Source: Tipula vernalis
Taxonomy: Eukaryota; Arthropoda; Insecta; Diptera; Tipulidae
Assembly (NCBI GenBank): GCA_958295665.1
Contig: OY282558.1
Location: 63,104,789 to 63,168,788, forward strand
Direction of reading: 5' to 3'
Length of the DNA stretch: 64,000 bases
Position numbers and translations under genes: made by a program. Below, in pieces: positions 46,861-57,167 of the stretch. The notes under the pieces are model-generated. The model made no database searches. It saw only the letters and a list, made by a program, of their open reading frames with translations, and had not been told where the DNA came from. The first letter of the stretch is position 1. Every line of letters starts with the position of its first letter.

Positions 46861-49800
46861 ATGTCTACCGAAACTCAGATAAAACGATGCAAACAGTGCA
46901 ATAAGAATTTTGAAGAGTTTTTGAAGGAATTATCGGAGTTCGTTGAATCTAAGTTGGATACCGCATCACGGTCTCAGATTCAGCTTCGACTTAGTGATTT
47001 AATATTAAATTATGAAAACTTCAAAAAGAATCAATCGCTGTTTGAATCGTTAGACGAATCACAATTTGATTCTAAGATCCGAACCACCATAGATCACTCA
47101 TATTATAACTTAAGACCGGCTTTAGAAGATAGGATATCGGATCTTGTTAAAAAGAAGATTATTCCAGTTACTAATACAGGTGAAGAGCTGTCATTCATTC
47201 CAAAATTACCTGAGATCAAATTAGACACTTTCACTGGTGATATTACAAGGTGGAAGGGATTTATCGAATCATTCGATAGTCATGTAAATAACAATCCTAA
47301 GTTAAATAATATAACCAAGTTCCAGTATCTAAAAAATTCAGTTGTAGGTTCCGCTTCTAAATGTTTTGAAAACCTTGATTTTATTTCCGCTAATTATGAT
47401 GAAGCTAGACGCCTATTGATTGAGCGATTTGATAAGCCCAATCAGATAGCTGAAGAACATATAAAGGCATTGTTCTCAATTAAGCCGATTGATAAGCCAA
47501 CATCTCAAAAATTGTTAAACTTATTAGACGACTTTAATTCTCATGTTCGTTCACTCAAAACTCTTGGTCGTCCAGTCCAATATTGGGATGATATTCTGGT
47601 TTTTCTTATCTCCTCCAAGTTCGATTCACACACAAAATCTAAGTGGAAGGAATCATCATTGCCTAATGTACTTCCTTCGTTCGAGGATATTTCAAAATTC
47701 ATTCATGTGCGAAGTCATAAAATAAATGAGTATAAATCTGATTCTTCATCTTTATCAAACGTACAACGAGAAGCAAAAAATTCAAAATCTCATCAATCAC
47801 AACCAAGGCCGTTTAAACAAATGGCATTTGCTGCAGTAAAAGGATACAACTGTGCCTTCTGTAGTCAGATGGGACATTCAATTAATCGTTGTTATAAGTT
47901 TCGTGCAATGTCTGTTGACGAACGCAAAAATGCTGCAACCGAATTGAAACTTTGCACAAACTGCTTAAGATCATCACATCTTGTTGATCAATGCAATATT
48001 AATGATGTGTGCCGAGTTTGTAAAGTCAAACATCACACTTTATTGCATTCAAACAGCACAGTATCTGCAAGTAGTGTACAAGATCCTCGTCAGAGCAGTA
48101 CTTCTTCTCAGATCAATTCCGGATCGTCTACAATCACTAGCATAATTTCGCCTAACGACAACCAAAATCTAACAACTTTAGTGGGTTCCGCTGGTCCAAA
48201 ATTCATTTTCCTTGCTACAGCATTGGTTGAGATTCCAGATAGATATGGCCGTTCAATTGTAGCACGAGCATTACTCGACTCAGGTTCTCAATTGAACTTT
48301 ATTACAGATTCATTTATTCAACGTTTAGGCATTAAAACTCATTGCTCAAATGTCAACATTAAGGGAATCGCCTGTGCTTCTACATCATCAACCAGGGCTT
48401 CAACGATTACGATCCAATCACGTATAAATAAATTCTCAGCGATACTTGAAGTCCACTTACTAAAGAAAATTTCAGATAAGCAACCGTCAGTTCGAATTGA
48501 TTCTTCTGCATGGTCAATTCCTTCCAACATCAATCTGGCCGATCCGTCGTTCTCTGAGCCTCATGAAGTAGATTTACTTCTTGGAGCTGACATCTTTTTC
48601 AAACTACAATCTATTGGACAAATTAGACTAGGCGATAAATTACCTATTCTACAGAATACGATATTGGGTTGGGTTGTAGCTGGAGGAACTTCAATTTCAT
48701 CACCTAATTCTAGCAACTGCAATTTAGTTGCATCTGAACCTCAATTAGATGAATTATTAGAACGATTTTGGAATATAGATGAATGTCATATTAACGATAA
48801 ATCATCAGCTAAGTCCGATTGTGACAAACACTTCGAAGAGAATTTCTCTAGAGACATCGATGGCAATTTTATCGTTAAACTTCCTTTCGCTTCAAGTCCA
48901 GCTTTGCTGGGTGATTCGTCATTTTTAGCCAAGAAAAGATTTCTTATGCTCGAAAAACGGCTCAACAACAATCCAGAAATTTCTTTGCAATACAATTCCT
49001 TTATGAAAGAATATGAAACTCTTAATCATATGGAATTGGTTAAGCTTGTTGAACCTGTAAACTACTATTTGCCACATCATTATGTAATGAAACCCGATTC
49101 ATCGACAACTAAGTTAAGAGTCGTGTTTGATGGATCGGCAAAATCCTCAAGCGGTTACTCTATCAATGATCTTTTGATGAATGGGCCAGTTGTTCAGAAT
49201 GAACTATTCGCTGTTCTTCTTCGATTTCGGTCTCACATTCATGCTTTCACTGCTGATATTTGCAAAATGTATCGGCAAATTTTACTCAATTCCGATGATC
49301 AAAAATACCAGTATATCTTCTGGCGATACAATCCATCTGAGGTGCTCCAAACGTTCAGACTAAAGACAGTCACATATGGTACTACTTCAGCACCATATTT
49401 GGCAACACGCTGTTTATTCCAACTTGCACTCGATTTTCAATCAAGTCAACCAGCAGCTAGTGCAGTAATTCGTGATGACTTTTATGTCGACGATTTGTTG
49501 ACTGGTTCAGACGTTGAAGAAGATGCAGCAATGTTGAAAACAATTATTACCACTATTTTGCAAGGCGCCAATTTACCATTGCGTAAATGGTGTTCTAACA
49601 ATTGGGAACTTCTCAATGACATTCCAACCGAAGAACGTGAAGTGCAATATCAGATCGATGACAAAACTGGTATAAAAACTTTAGGTATGTACTGGCATCC
49701 AGTCCCAGATCATTTTCGTATCAATATCAACTTGGATTCTACAATTACCTCATCATTTACTAAACGAAAAATAATATCCCAAGTTGCAAGGATTTTTGAT

Positions 49801-52083
49801 CCTCTTGGAATAGTGTCACCGATCGTAGTAGTTGGTAAACTACTATTACAAAAGCTATGGTCATTGAAATTAAATTGGGATGAAAGTCTACCAATAGCAT
49901 ACCATACATATTGGACTAATTTTCTTAAAGAACTCCCAAAATTAAGTCAGCTAAACATTCCACGTCATCTGTTTAACGGCCACAAGAAACATCCAGGAAT
50001 TCAATTGCATGGTTTCGCTGATGCCAGCGAAAAGGCTTACGGTGCCGTTGTCTATGTACGGTTCCAAAGCCTAAAGGGTTATTCTGCTAACTTAATGTGT
50101 TCAAAATCTCGAATTTCTCCCTTAAAGCACGTTACTCTGCCTCGACTTGAGTTGTGTGCAGCACAACTCCTGGCTAAACTTATGCAAAAGGTTTTGGGTA
50201 TTTTAAACTTTAAGGTCGAAGCATGTTACTACTGGACAGATTCGATGATAACTCTTCACTGGATTAGGTCTTCGTCATCCAAATGGAAAACCTACGTAGC
50301 ACACCGTGTGTCGAACATTCAAACATTATCCGATCCTAATAAATGGCTGCACGTAGAATCCAAATTAAACCCAGCCGATTTGATATCAAGAGGGACATTT
50401 CCTGAATTACTAATGAATTCCGAACTGTGGTGGTTTGGACCTCATTTTCTCCATTCGTCAATTGAGGCTTGGAATGATTCAGAACAACACACAGATTCAA
50501 TTGAGGTCATCGAAGAAAAATCTAACTTTACGACCGTAACTGCAAGCGCTGAACCTGTCGATAATCTCTTGGATCGAATACATTGTAAAAATTCTTTGGT
50601 GACAATTCAAAATGCATTCGGTTATGTTCATCGTTTCATCAATAATAGCCGTTTCAAAACTACAAGGATAACTGGGCCTTTGACCGCTGAAGAAATAGAA
50701 ACTGGTTTGAACACAATAATACGTCTAGTTCAATCTACCTGCTTTCCAACAGAGTACAAAGGATTACAACAGCCTGGCTTTCTAGTTCATCATCCAGCAT
50801 TGAAATCACTTTCACTATTTATGGATCAACAAAAGATAATTAGAGTTGGTGGTCGCCTAAAATTTGCAGCAATTTCTTATACATCTCGACATCCAGCGTT
50901 ATTGCCTAGCAATCATTACTTTACCACCACACTAATAAGTTTCATTCACAGAAAGAACCTTCATGTTGGACCACAAGCACTTTTAGCAGCCGTACGACAA
51001 TCTTACTGGCCAATAAACGGAAAACAGCTTGCTAAAAGGGTGTACCGGCAGTGTGTAATGTGTTGTCGTGCAAAACCAAAATTTCCTGAACAACTAATGG
51101 CAGATTTACCGTCAGAACGTGTTAACCCTGCACCACCATTTTATAACGTTGGTATAGATTATGCAGGACCGTTATTTATCCATTATCGAATACGTGGGAA
51201 GGTTCCAACTAAGACATATTTAGCTGTTTTTGTATGTCTTGTTACAAGAGCCGTTCATCTAGAATTAGCATCAGACCTCACTTCTGCTTCGTTCATTGGT
51301 GCATTTCGTCGCTTCATAGCTACAAGAGGTCTATGTAAAACTGTATTTACAGACAATGGGACCAATTTCGTAGCAGCCAACTCTGAATTACACGAGCTAT
51401 ATAAGATGCTTCACGACACAGATTTTCAACAGCAGCTTAATTCATGTACCGCAGATGATCAAATTGTATGGAAGTTTTCACCACCTGGTTCTCCACATTT
51501 CGGTGGTATTTATGAAGCTGCTGTTAAGTCAGCTAAATATCATATTCGTCGCACGATGGGAACCGCTAACTTAACGTATGAGGAGCTCAACACACTAATA
51601 AAACAGGTTGAAGCCGTACTAAATTCGCGTCCCATTACTCCAATTACTACCGATGATAATTTGGAAATATTAACACCTGGCCATTTTCTCATTGGCCGAT
51701 CATTAACTGCAATACCCGAGCCAAACATAATAAATCCTGATGGCATAAAAACTGCTAAGCGCTGGGAGTTGGTGAACCTTTTATACAAACAGTTCTGGTC
51801 AAGATGGTCAACTGACTATTTACAGCAACTACAGCACAGGTATTATTGGAAGGATAAACATAAAAACATCACTGAGGGAACAATAGTTATCATCAAGGAT
51901 CCAAATCTTCCACCTCTCAAATGGAAATTTGGGAAAATAACTGAGCTTCATTCTGGCCCAGATGGATTAGTACGAGTCGCTTCGATAAAAACTTCAACTG
52001 GAACTATCAAACGAGCCATCGTCAATCTCTGTCCACTTCCAGTAATTGTTGAATCACAGAGTGTTCAAGATGGGGGAGACTGA
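46861..52083 (+). CDS. BEL/Pao Gag-Pol polyprotein
   Basis: One unbroken frame encodes 1,740 residues. Gag occupies about 1-400, with the Pao-type gag core and zinc knuckles CAFCSQMGHSINRC (331-344) and CTNCLRSSHLVDQC (365-378). A third Cys/His motif follows (CRVCKVKHHTLLH, 384-396). The aspartic protease has DSGS at 473-476. Reverse transcriptase (about 690-900) carries the catalytic YVDD at 875-878. RNase H has D1054, E1097 and D1127. Integrase has an HHCC-type zinc region (about 1362-1400) and a D1433, D1498, E1552 triad, followed by the C-terminal domain usual for BEL/Pao (WELVNLLYKQFWSRW onward). No env-like frame follows. All key catalytic residues seen are intact. The stop codon TGA is made by the first three bases of the right LTR. 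The product would assemble virus-like particles and copy and integrate the element. Confidence 0.96.
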   Translation: MSTETQIKRCKQCNKNFEEFLKELSEFVESKLDTASRSQIQLRLSDLILNYENFKKNQSLFESLDESQFDSKIRTTIDHSYYNLRPALEDRISDLVKKKIIPVTNTGEELSFIPKLPEIKLDTFTGDITRWKGFIESFDSHVNNNPKLNNITKFQYLKNSVVGSASKCFENLDFISANYDEARRLLIERFDKPNQIAEEHIKALFSIKPIDKPTSQKLLNLLDDFNSHVRSLKTLGRPVQYWDDILVFLISSKFDSHTKSKWKESSLPNVLPSFEDISKFIHVRSHKINEYKSDSSSLSNVQREAKNSKSHQSQPRPFKQMAFAAVKGYNCAFCSQMGHSINRCYKFRAMSVDERKNAATELKLCTNCLRSSHLVDQCNINDVCRVCKVKHHTLLHSNSTVSASSVQDPRQSSTSSQINSGSSTITSIISPNDNQNLTTLVGSAGPKFIFLATALVEIPDRYGRSIVARALLDSGSQLNFITDSFIQRLGIKTHCSNVNIKGIACASTSSTRASTITIQSRINKFSAILEVHLLKKISDKQPSVRIDSSAWSIPSNINLADPSFSEPHEVDLLLGADIFFKLQSIGQIRLGDKLPILQNTILGWVVAGGTSISSPNSSNCNLVASEPQLDELLERFWNIDECHINDKSSAKSDCDKHFEENFSRDIDGNFIVKLPFASSPALLGDSSFLAKKRFLMLEKRLNNNPEISLQYNSFMKEYETLNHMELVKLVEPVNYYLPHHYVMKPDSSTTKLRVVFDGSAKSSSGYSINDLLMNGPVVQNELFAVLLRFRSHIHAFTADICKMYRQILLNSDDQKYQYIFWRYNPSEVLQTFRLKTVTYGTTSAPYLATRCLFQLALDFQSSQPAASAVIRDDFYVDDLLTGSDVEEDAAMLKTIITTILQGANLPLRKWCSNNWELLNDIPTEEREVQYQIDDKTGIKTLGMYWHPVPDHFRININLDSTITSSFTKRKIISQVARIFDPLGIVSPIVVVGKLLLQKLWSLKLNWDESLPIAYHTYWTNFLKELPKLSQLNIPRHLFNGHKKHPGIQLHGFADASEKAYGAVVYVRFQSLKGYSANLMCSKSRISPLKHVTLPRLELCAAQLLAKLMQKVLGILNFKVEACYYWTDSMITLHWIRSSSSKWKTYVAHRVSNIQTLSDPNKWLHVESKLNPADLISRGTFPELLMNSELWWFGPHFLHSSIEAWNDSEQHTDSIEVIEEKSNFTTVTASAEPVDNLLDRIHCKNSLVTIQNAFGYVHRFINNSRFKTTRITGPLTAEEIETGLNTIIRLVQSTCFPTEYKGLQQPGFLVHHPALKSLSLFMDQQKIIRVGGRLKFAAISYTSRHPALLPSNHYFTTTLISFIHRKNLHVGPQALLAAVRQSYWPINGKQLAKRVYRQCVMCCRAKPKFPEQLMADLPSERVNPAPPFYNVGIDYAGPLFIHYRIRGKVPTKTYLAVFVCLVTRAVHLELASDLTSASFIGAFRRFIATRGLCKTVFTDNGTNFVAANSELHELYKMLHDTDFQQQLNSCTADDQIVWKFSPPGSPHFGGIYEAAVKSAKYHIRRTMGTANLTYEELNTLIKQVEAVLNSRPITPITTDDNLEILTPGHFLIGRSLTAIPEPNIINPDGIKTAKRWELVNLLYKQFWSRWSTDYLQQLQHRYYWKDKHKNITEGTIVIIKDPNLPPLKWKFGKITELHSGPDGLVRVASIKTSTGTIKRAIVNLCPLPVIVESQSVQDGGD
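52067..52080 (+). other. Polypurine tract
   Basis: AAGATGGGGGAGAC abuts the right LTR, the expected place for second-strand priming. It also encodes the last residues of Pol. Confidence 0.8.
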
Positions 52084-52602
52084 TAATGAACAGCATTAAT
52101 AAATATTCATCATATGTTAAATAACTTTATAGTCATTAATTTTTAGTTTCAATATCCTAAATTCACCTCTGTTTATATACTTTTCATTTGCATTATATAC
52201 TACATAAAATTCATATTTGCATTATATAATTACCAACATTTATAATTTTTCTATTTTCTCATTACATACAATATTTTTATATTTTGTTAAGAAGTTGTCC
52301 AAGTTGTTGTTGCCTTTTGCATTGTTAACTCTCTCTTGAGTTTAGCACGGGACAAGTAAAAAATAAATTGTTGGTCATTCGATAACAATCATTTCAATAA
52401 TTAACATTTATTCTTACCGTATAGAAAATATACGAATATTATATAAACATCAATTGTTTTATTTGGAAGCATTATTAATATTTTGAGATCGCTGGATTTA
52501 TCACATCAGTCAACATATCGAGAATTCTCCAATTACTTAGCAGCCTTAGCTCAACAGTAAAATATTATTCAACGAAACGGAAAACGCTCCGCTTCATTAT
52601 CA
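52081..52602 (+). repeat. Right LTR of the BEL/Pao element
   Basis: The 522 bases read the same as the left LTR. Its first three bases serve as the Gag-Pol stop codon. GCCAT follows at 52,603-52,607. Confidence 0.95.
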
Positions 52603-52999
52603 GCCATATAGTATCGTAAATCAATTTATTGCAAATCAATTTATCGTAAAGTAAGTTATCGTAAAGCTATTTATCGTAAAGCAATTTATCGTAAAGCAAT
52701 TTATCGTAAAGCAATTTATCGTAAAGTAATTTATCATAACGCAATTTATCGTACAGCCATATAGTATCGTAGATTATCGTAAAGCAATTCATCGTAAAGC
52801 AATCTATCGTAAAGCAATTCATCTTAAAGCAATTTATCGTTAAGTAAGTTATCGTTAAGCAGTTAATCGTATAACCATATAGTATCGTAGAGTATCGTAA
52901 GGCAATTTATCGTAAAGTAATTTATCGTAAAGCAATTCATCGTTAAGCAATTTACCGTTAAGTAAGTTATCGTAAAGCAATTTTTCGTATAGCCATATA
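52603..52999 (+). repeat. 15-bp satellite array, block 3
   Basis: The satellite continues directly after the BEL/Pao element, starting in the spacer, and runs to the left end of the mariner-like element. Confidence 0.95.
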
Positions 53000-53875
53000 A
53001 ATGTTGTTTTTTAAGCCCGATAGAACTAGAAATTGTAAAAATAAACACAAAAAATTTAATTGTAATTAAAAATTTGTCTTTATTCGAAAGATCAATACAT
53101 GGCATTAATATTTGAAAATGATTTCGGGCATATGGGCACCGCGGGTATTCTTGACGAAATGCATTCTGGACGTCCAATTTTGGGCCACTTTTTCGAGCAC
53201 TGCTGGCTGTATATCTCGAATAACACAAACAATGCGCCGCGAAGGCGTCAATTGTTACTCGTTTATCAGCATAAACCAGTGACTTTACGTAGCCCCACAG
53301 GAAATAATCGAGAGGTGTCAAATCGCACGACCTTGGAGGCCAATATACAGGTCCATTTTTCGAAATCAACTTAACGCCAAATTGTGAATTTAATAAGTCG
53401 ATGGTTGTGGTCGCGGTATGACACGTACAGCGCCTTCCTGTTGAAACCACATCTCGTCCAAATTAATGTCATCCATATTTTCAAACAAAAATTCCTGCGA
53501 ACGACGACGAATCGATAAATTTGGGTCTTCTTCCACACTTTCGTGTGTGTCACATTCCTTCGACGTGTTGATGTTATTGCATCCTCTAGAGAGTATGTGG
53601 TACGAAATCTACCCACAGTTCGACGGATGGCTTGTGCTCAGATGGACGATTATGTGCGCCATAAACATCATGAAGTCCTCTATAAGTTGCGCGAATCGAC
53701 GACTGATTTTTAAAGTAAATTTTAATAATTTTGAAGCGTTTTTCAAGCGTGAGTCTATTCATGATGATTTGTTAGAGTATACTGAGATCTGCCAGAGTAT
53801 ATTTATCATAAAAATTTAATTTTTTGTTTTATTTTTGACAATTTCAAATTCTATCAGGCTTAAAAAAACACCCTT
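53000..53875 (-). mobile_element. Internally deleted mariner-like element in the satellite
   Basis: TA flanks both ends (52,998-52,999 and 53,876-53,877), and satellite lies outside both. The ends are inverted copies of about 40 bp, sharing GTTTTTTAAGCC, GATAGAA and GAAATTGT with some mismatches. The length, 876 bp, is short for an autonomous element. Satellite resumes at the same spacer point (CCATA|TA|GTATCG). Confidence 0.8.
53060..53790 (-). pseudogene. Mariner-like transposase with central deletion
   Basis: Reading from 53,770 downward gives an N-terminal helix-turn-helix-like start (MNRLTLEKRFKIIKIYFKNQ, then ATYRGLHDVYG). After a frameshift come ESVEEDPNLSIRRRSQEF and, almost at once, NMDDINLDEMWFQQEGA. 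The first catalytic Asp and surrounding core are missing. The C-terminal part is clear: NGPVYWPPRSCDLTPLDYF contains the block with the last catalytic Asp, followed by WGYVKSLVYAD. The fusion of N- and C-terminal parts shows a deletion of roughly half the gene. It cannot encode an active transposase. Confidence 0.75.
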
Positions 53876-53937
53876 TAGTATCGTAAAGCAATTTATCGTA
53901 AAGTTATTTATCGTAAAGTTATTTATCGTAAAGCATT
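53876..53937 (+). repeat. 15-bp satellite array, right edge
   Basis: About four 15-bp units follow the mariner-like element, and then the array ends. Confidence 0.9.
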
Positions 53938-54059
53938 CAAATCGAAATTATTTTCGAAAATATTATTCGGTAATTTCGGTGTGATCAATTGCCGTACCAT
54001 GTGCTACGTGGAAACTGTAATAAATTTGTAATACTAAGAAGAAACATGTTTGTTTGGCA

Positions 54060-54235
54060 GTCCTGAATCTATACTATATTTACGGACCACAATTTTTATC
54101 AAAGCTTTTTCAACATTTCCTTAAACGATTCGGAGTAAAACAAATCACTACACCACTAACGCCAGTGAAGGAGCAAATCGTACTATTAGAGCCTACATTA
54201 TTGGAGCAGGGTTTGCAGAAGATTGCCGCAGCTAC
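54060..54235 (+). pseudogene. Gypsy integrase fragment
   Basis: A short open frame reads YGPQFLSKLFQHFLKRFGV followed by KQITTP. It matches the integrase segment that follows the second catalytic Asp in Gypsy elements, where the sequence is usually NGPQF. A decayed PVE-type piece follows. No other domain of the element is present. Confidence 0.55.
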
Positions 54236-54845
54236 GCTGGAACGCTGGAAATGGGATTCTAAAATGATGTTTAGGCAAGTTCCGGAATATGGCCGTCTGG
54301 GACCGAATTTCCTTGTTTCTTAACCGATCTTGATGAAATTCGTTATGTAAGATGGAAATCGGATTCTAGAATGATTTTTGAGCAACTTGCTGAATATGGC
54401 CATTAGTGGCCGAATTTCCTTATTTCTTAACCAATCATGATGAAATTCAATATGGACGATGGATGCAATCATGATAAATTTCGATATGTACGATGGAAAT
54501 GGGATTCTAAAATGATATTTGAGCAAGTTGCGGAATATGGCCATCTGGGAACGAATTTCCTTGTTTCTTAACCAATCAAGATGAAATTCAATATGTACGA
54601 TGGAAATGTGATTTTAAAATGATTTTTGAGCAAGTTCCGGAATATGGCCATCTGGGATCGAATTTCCTTGTTTCTTAACCGATCATGATAAAATTCGTTA
54701 TGTAAGATGGAAATGGGATTCTAAAATGATATTTGGAAGAAGTTCTGGAATATGGCCAATTAGGAAAGAACTCGGTTATTTGTTAACCGATTATGATGAA
54801 ATTCGACAAGTACGATGGAAATGGGATTCTTTTATTTTGGAAAAA
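54236..54845 (+). repeat. Tandem repeat, about 110 bp x 5-6
   Basis: Markers GGAAATGGGATTCTAAAATGA, AATATGGCCAT and GAATTTCCTTGTTTCTTAACC recur five or more times with point changes, at a period near 110 bp. Related single units lie at 57,840-58,210, one of them inverted. Confidence 0.8.
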
Positions 54846-55880
54846 TTCAACAAGCTTAGATCTTTTATGATTATGATAGTATAAATCAAAACTATTCAAG
54901 AATTTTTGATTTTAATTCGCTAGCATAAACTGTTTTCTAAAAAAAGCTGTTCTTAACGCTCTTAAGCTGTTCTTAAACCTTACGTACTAAAACGTATACG
55001 CTGCAAAGAATCGGCATAGCTCCGAAACTAAATCGAATACCTATAAGCTTCTTACAGCGTCAGATAGTAAATTTATATTTATTTATTTTATATAATTACA
55101 ATCTAGTCTCCTGGACTAATGAGCAATTTGTTTCTGACTTAAATTACTAACTTAAATTAATCTATGGCTTCTTCCCATTGGCGTTCCATAGTGTCTGGTA
55201 AATTGAAGTAAACCACATCTTTGTAGTGGATTTTAAAACAGCTCAATGCTGTTTAACCTGACAACCATACCAGCTCAACAAAATGTTTGGTTCTTTTAAG
55301 TCTTGTAATGCGCTTACTTACCTTGAGAATACAAGAGTTAATGAACCTTAAAATTTCATTTCTCACAAACGACCAAAAATCGAAATTTACTTATTAGAAA
55401 TCAAAACTTTATAATTCGAACTTTATTTAGTTTTCACAATAAACTACAATGTGGTTACATAACAATCTGTTTGGTTGATGGTCTTTGTTTGGCTTGGCTG
55501 AGCTGATGATGTCAAATTGCGCTGTGTAAAAATTAAACAAGATTGCCTTGCTTCGCTCAGTCGAGCAGTCCACTCGGCGCGGATTGTTTGCCACGTGTGC
55601 ACGAAATTCGGTTGGTGACTGGAAAAAAATGTGGGAAGATTACATGATACTCACCGCTGATTACCTTCTTCTTCTAACCCTCCTCGCACCGGCGACACGG
55701 TCTTGCTAGGCCAAATGTGAATGGCTATGCCATCTAAGCCGTAAATCGTTTATGTTTTCCTACTTTTGCACTCCCTTGTATGTATGAGTACGATTGCGCA
55801 ACAACAACCAAATTTAATAAATAACACGAAAAGCGCACAGAAAATTTGGAATTTATTTTGCCTCTAAATTCAAAGACAAA
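54846..55880. other. Intergenic, no gene recognised
   Basis: The stretch has no recognisable coding frame. It probably contains parts of dispersed repeats, but no second copy was found in the window. Confidence 0.4.
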
Positions 55881-55884
55881 TGGC

Positions 55885-56110
55885 ATTATTGCCATAAAGT
55901 ATGGAACACAATTTCATTCAAATGACTTCCACGGCTGGCTTTACAGTATCCCATTCTGTCAACCCAATTTTTCAAAACATTTTCGATTGTATGGGTTCCT
56001 TTCTCATCAATGGCAATTTCGATTTGATCTTTCAAGTCTTGGATAGTCTCTGGAGGGTTAGCGTAACACTTATCCTTAACAATCCATTTTCACTAACTCA
56101 CTTCACAAAT
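55885..56110 (-). pseudogene. Mariner-like transposase C-terminus
   Basis: On the minus strand the peptide reads CYANPPETIQDLKDQIEIAI, then ENVLKNWVDRMGYCKASRGS and HLNEIVFHT. This is the C-terminal tail typical of the same transposase group as the element at 53.0 kb (KxPxTIxxLK, then WVxR and RGSHxxEIxF). The catalytic domain is absent, so it is a fragment. Confidence 0.65.
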
Positions 56111-56149
56111 TGATCGACAAATTGCCTTGTAGGCATTTCATTTCGACTG

Positions 56150-56455
56150 AATTTAAAACGTACATTTGTGTATGGTAGTTTCCCAGGTTTTGAGATCATA
56201 ATTACTTCTGCAATTTTCCACAAGCTTGGTGAGCTTCACCAAAGCTTTCCTTGAAAGTTCTTTTAAGATTTCTGCAGTAATAAGATCGTAACCAGGAGCT
56301 TTTTTCGTATTCATATTAGCTTTTATCTTACGCATGACTTCTTTTGGCACAACTGGTTCAGTTATTATCTCGGCTTCAAACATTTGGTCTTCATGTAGCT
56401 GGAATATTTTTTCGTAGTGTCCAGCATATTCTCGAGCCTTGTTTTCATTATTTCA
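56150..56455 (-). pseudogene. Non-LTR retrotransposon RT fragment (Jockey-like)
   Basis: A frame reads AREYAGHYEKIFQ, then PKEVMRKIKANMNTKKAPGY and DLITAEILKELSRKALVKL. The KAPGYDLI motif and its surroundings mark the N-terminal part of a non-LTR reverse transcriptase. The rest of RT and the endonuclease are missing. Confidence 0.7.
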
Positions 56456-56639
56456 ATCATTTTATTGGAGGATTCTGCACTATTGTATGTTTTTGTGTAA
56501 GCACAAGATAAATCGTCCGACCCCCTTTATAGGCCGGTTTCATTTGTGAAAGCTTTCGTTATCCTATAATAAAACTATATTTAAATCGGACCCAAAACTA
56601 TATTTAAACTGCGGCCTGTAGTTGAAGTCTTGGAATAGA

Positions 56640-57145
56640 TACTTGATTTATTGGATCGAACGTTCTTTTCGAATTTATTAGAGTGAATCTTAAATCTTGC
56701 CATTTTCATCGATGTATCTGCAATTAATGACCGCAGAATATGCCTTCTCGGAAGCTTCGCTAAAATTTGTTTGTATTTCCTTGAGTATCGGAATTTCCTC
56801 CTTTGAGCGGTTTAAATCATCTTCTATGCTTAGCGGAATATTATCCTTGTTTCTTGGAGCAATTTTATCGAGTAAGGGGCGGTAGTATCGAATTCTTTAA
56901 TTTTGAATGCTTCTTTTGTGTGACATAACGACAAAGTCGTCTTCATAGAAGTCGTGCAAAATCTTTTGTGCGATCATCCATTCATTATTACGCTATTCGC
57001 GATCATCTGCAGAGCCTTTGTAGCGTGATATGATACTGACACCGTTCCAGCATATCGGCGCCTTATTTGTATTAGTTCGCCATAGGATTTCGGTGTAAGA
57101 CAATTTGTCTAAACATTTTTTTAATATCCGCGGTAAACATGATCC
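56640..57145 (-). pseudogene. Fossil BEL/Pao pol fragment
   Basis: Reading leftward from 57,140: KMFRQIVLHRNP (RT start block), then VSVSYHATKALQMIANS, then KILHDFYEDDFVVMS. In the last, FYEDD stands where Pao RTs have YVDD. Further left EASEKAYSAVINCRY, DENGKI matches the RNase H start. Order and motifs fit BEL/Pao, with frameshifts and a deletion between RT and RNase H. It is much older than the complete element at 45.9 kb. Confidence 0.65.
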
Positions 57146-57167
57146 TGTATAAGAGGAATCGCATTAG

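Larger units (their letters stand above)
45924..52602 (+). mobile_element. Complete BEL/Pao LTR retrotransposon
   Basis: The element is 6,679 bp with two 522-bp LTRs that read identically base for base, TG...CA ends and a perfect 8-bp inverted terminus (TGATAATG / CATTATCA). The order of parts is LTR, primer-binding site, leader of about 0.4 kb, one gag-pol frame, polypurine tract, LTR. The 5-bp target duplication is usual for BEL/Pao. Identical LTRs and an unbroken frame point to a very recent insertion, and possibly an active copy. Confidence 0.96.

Noticed and set aside
54054..54323. 89-codon frame as a host gene
   Set aside because: Its first part matches a Gypsy integrase segment and its second part runs into the tandem repeat.
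56697..56885. 62-codon plus-strand frame
   Set aside because: It is antisense to the fossil BEL/Pao RNase H region on the minus strand.
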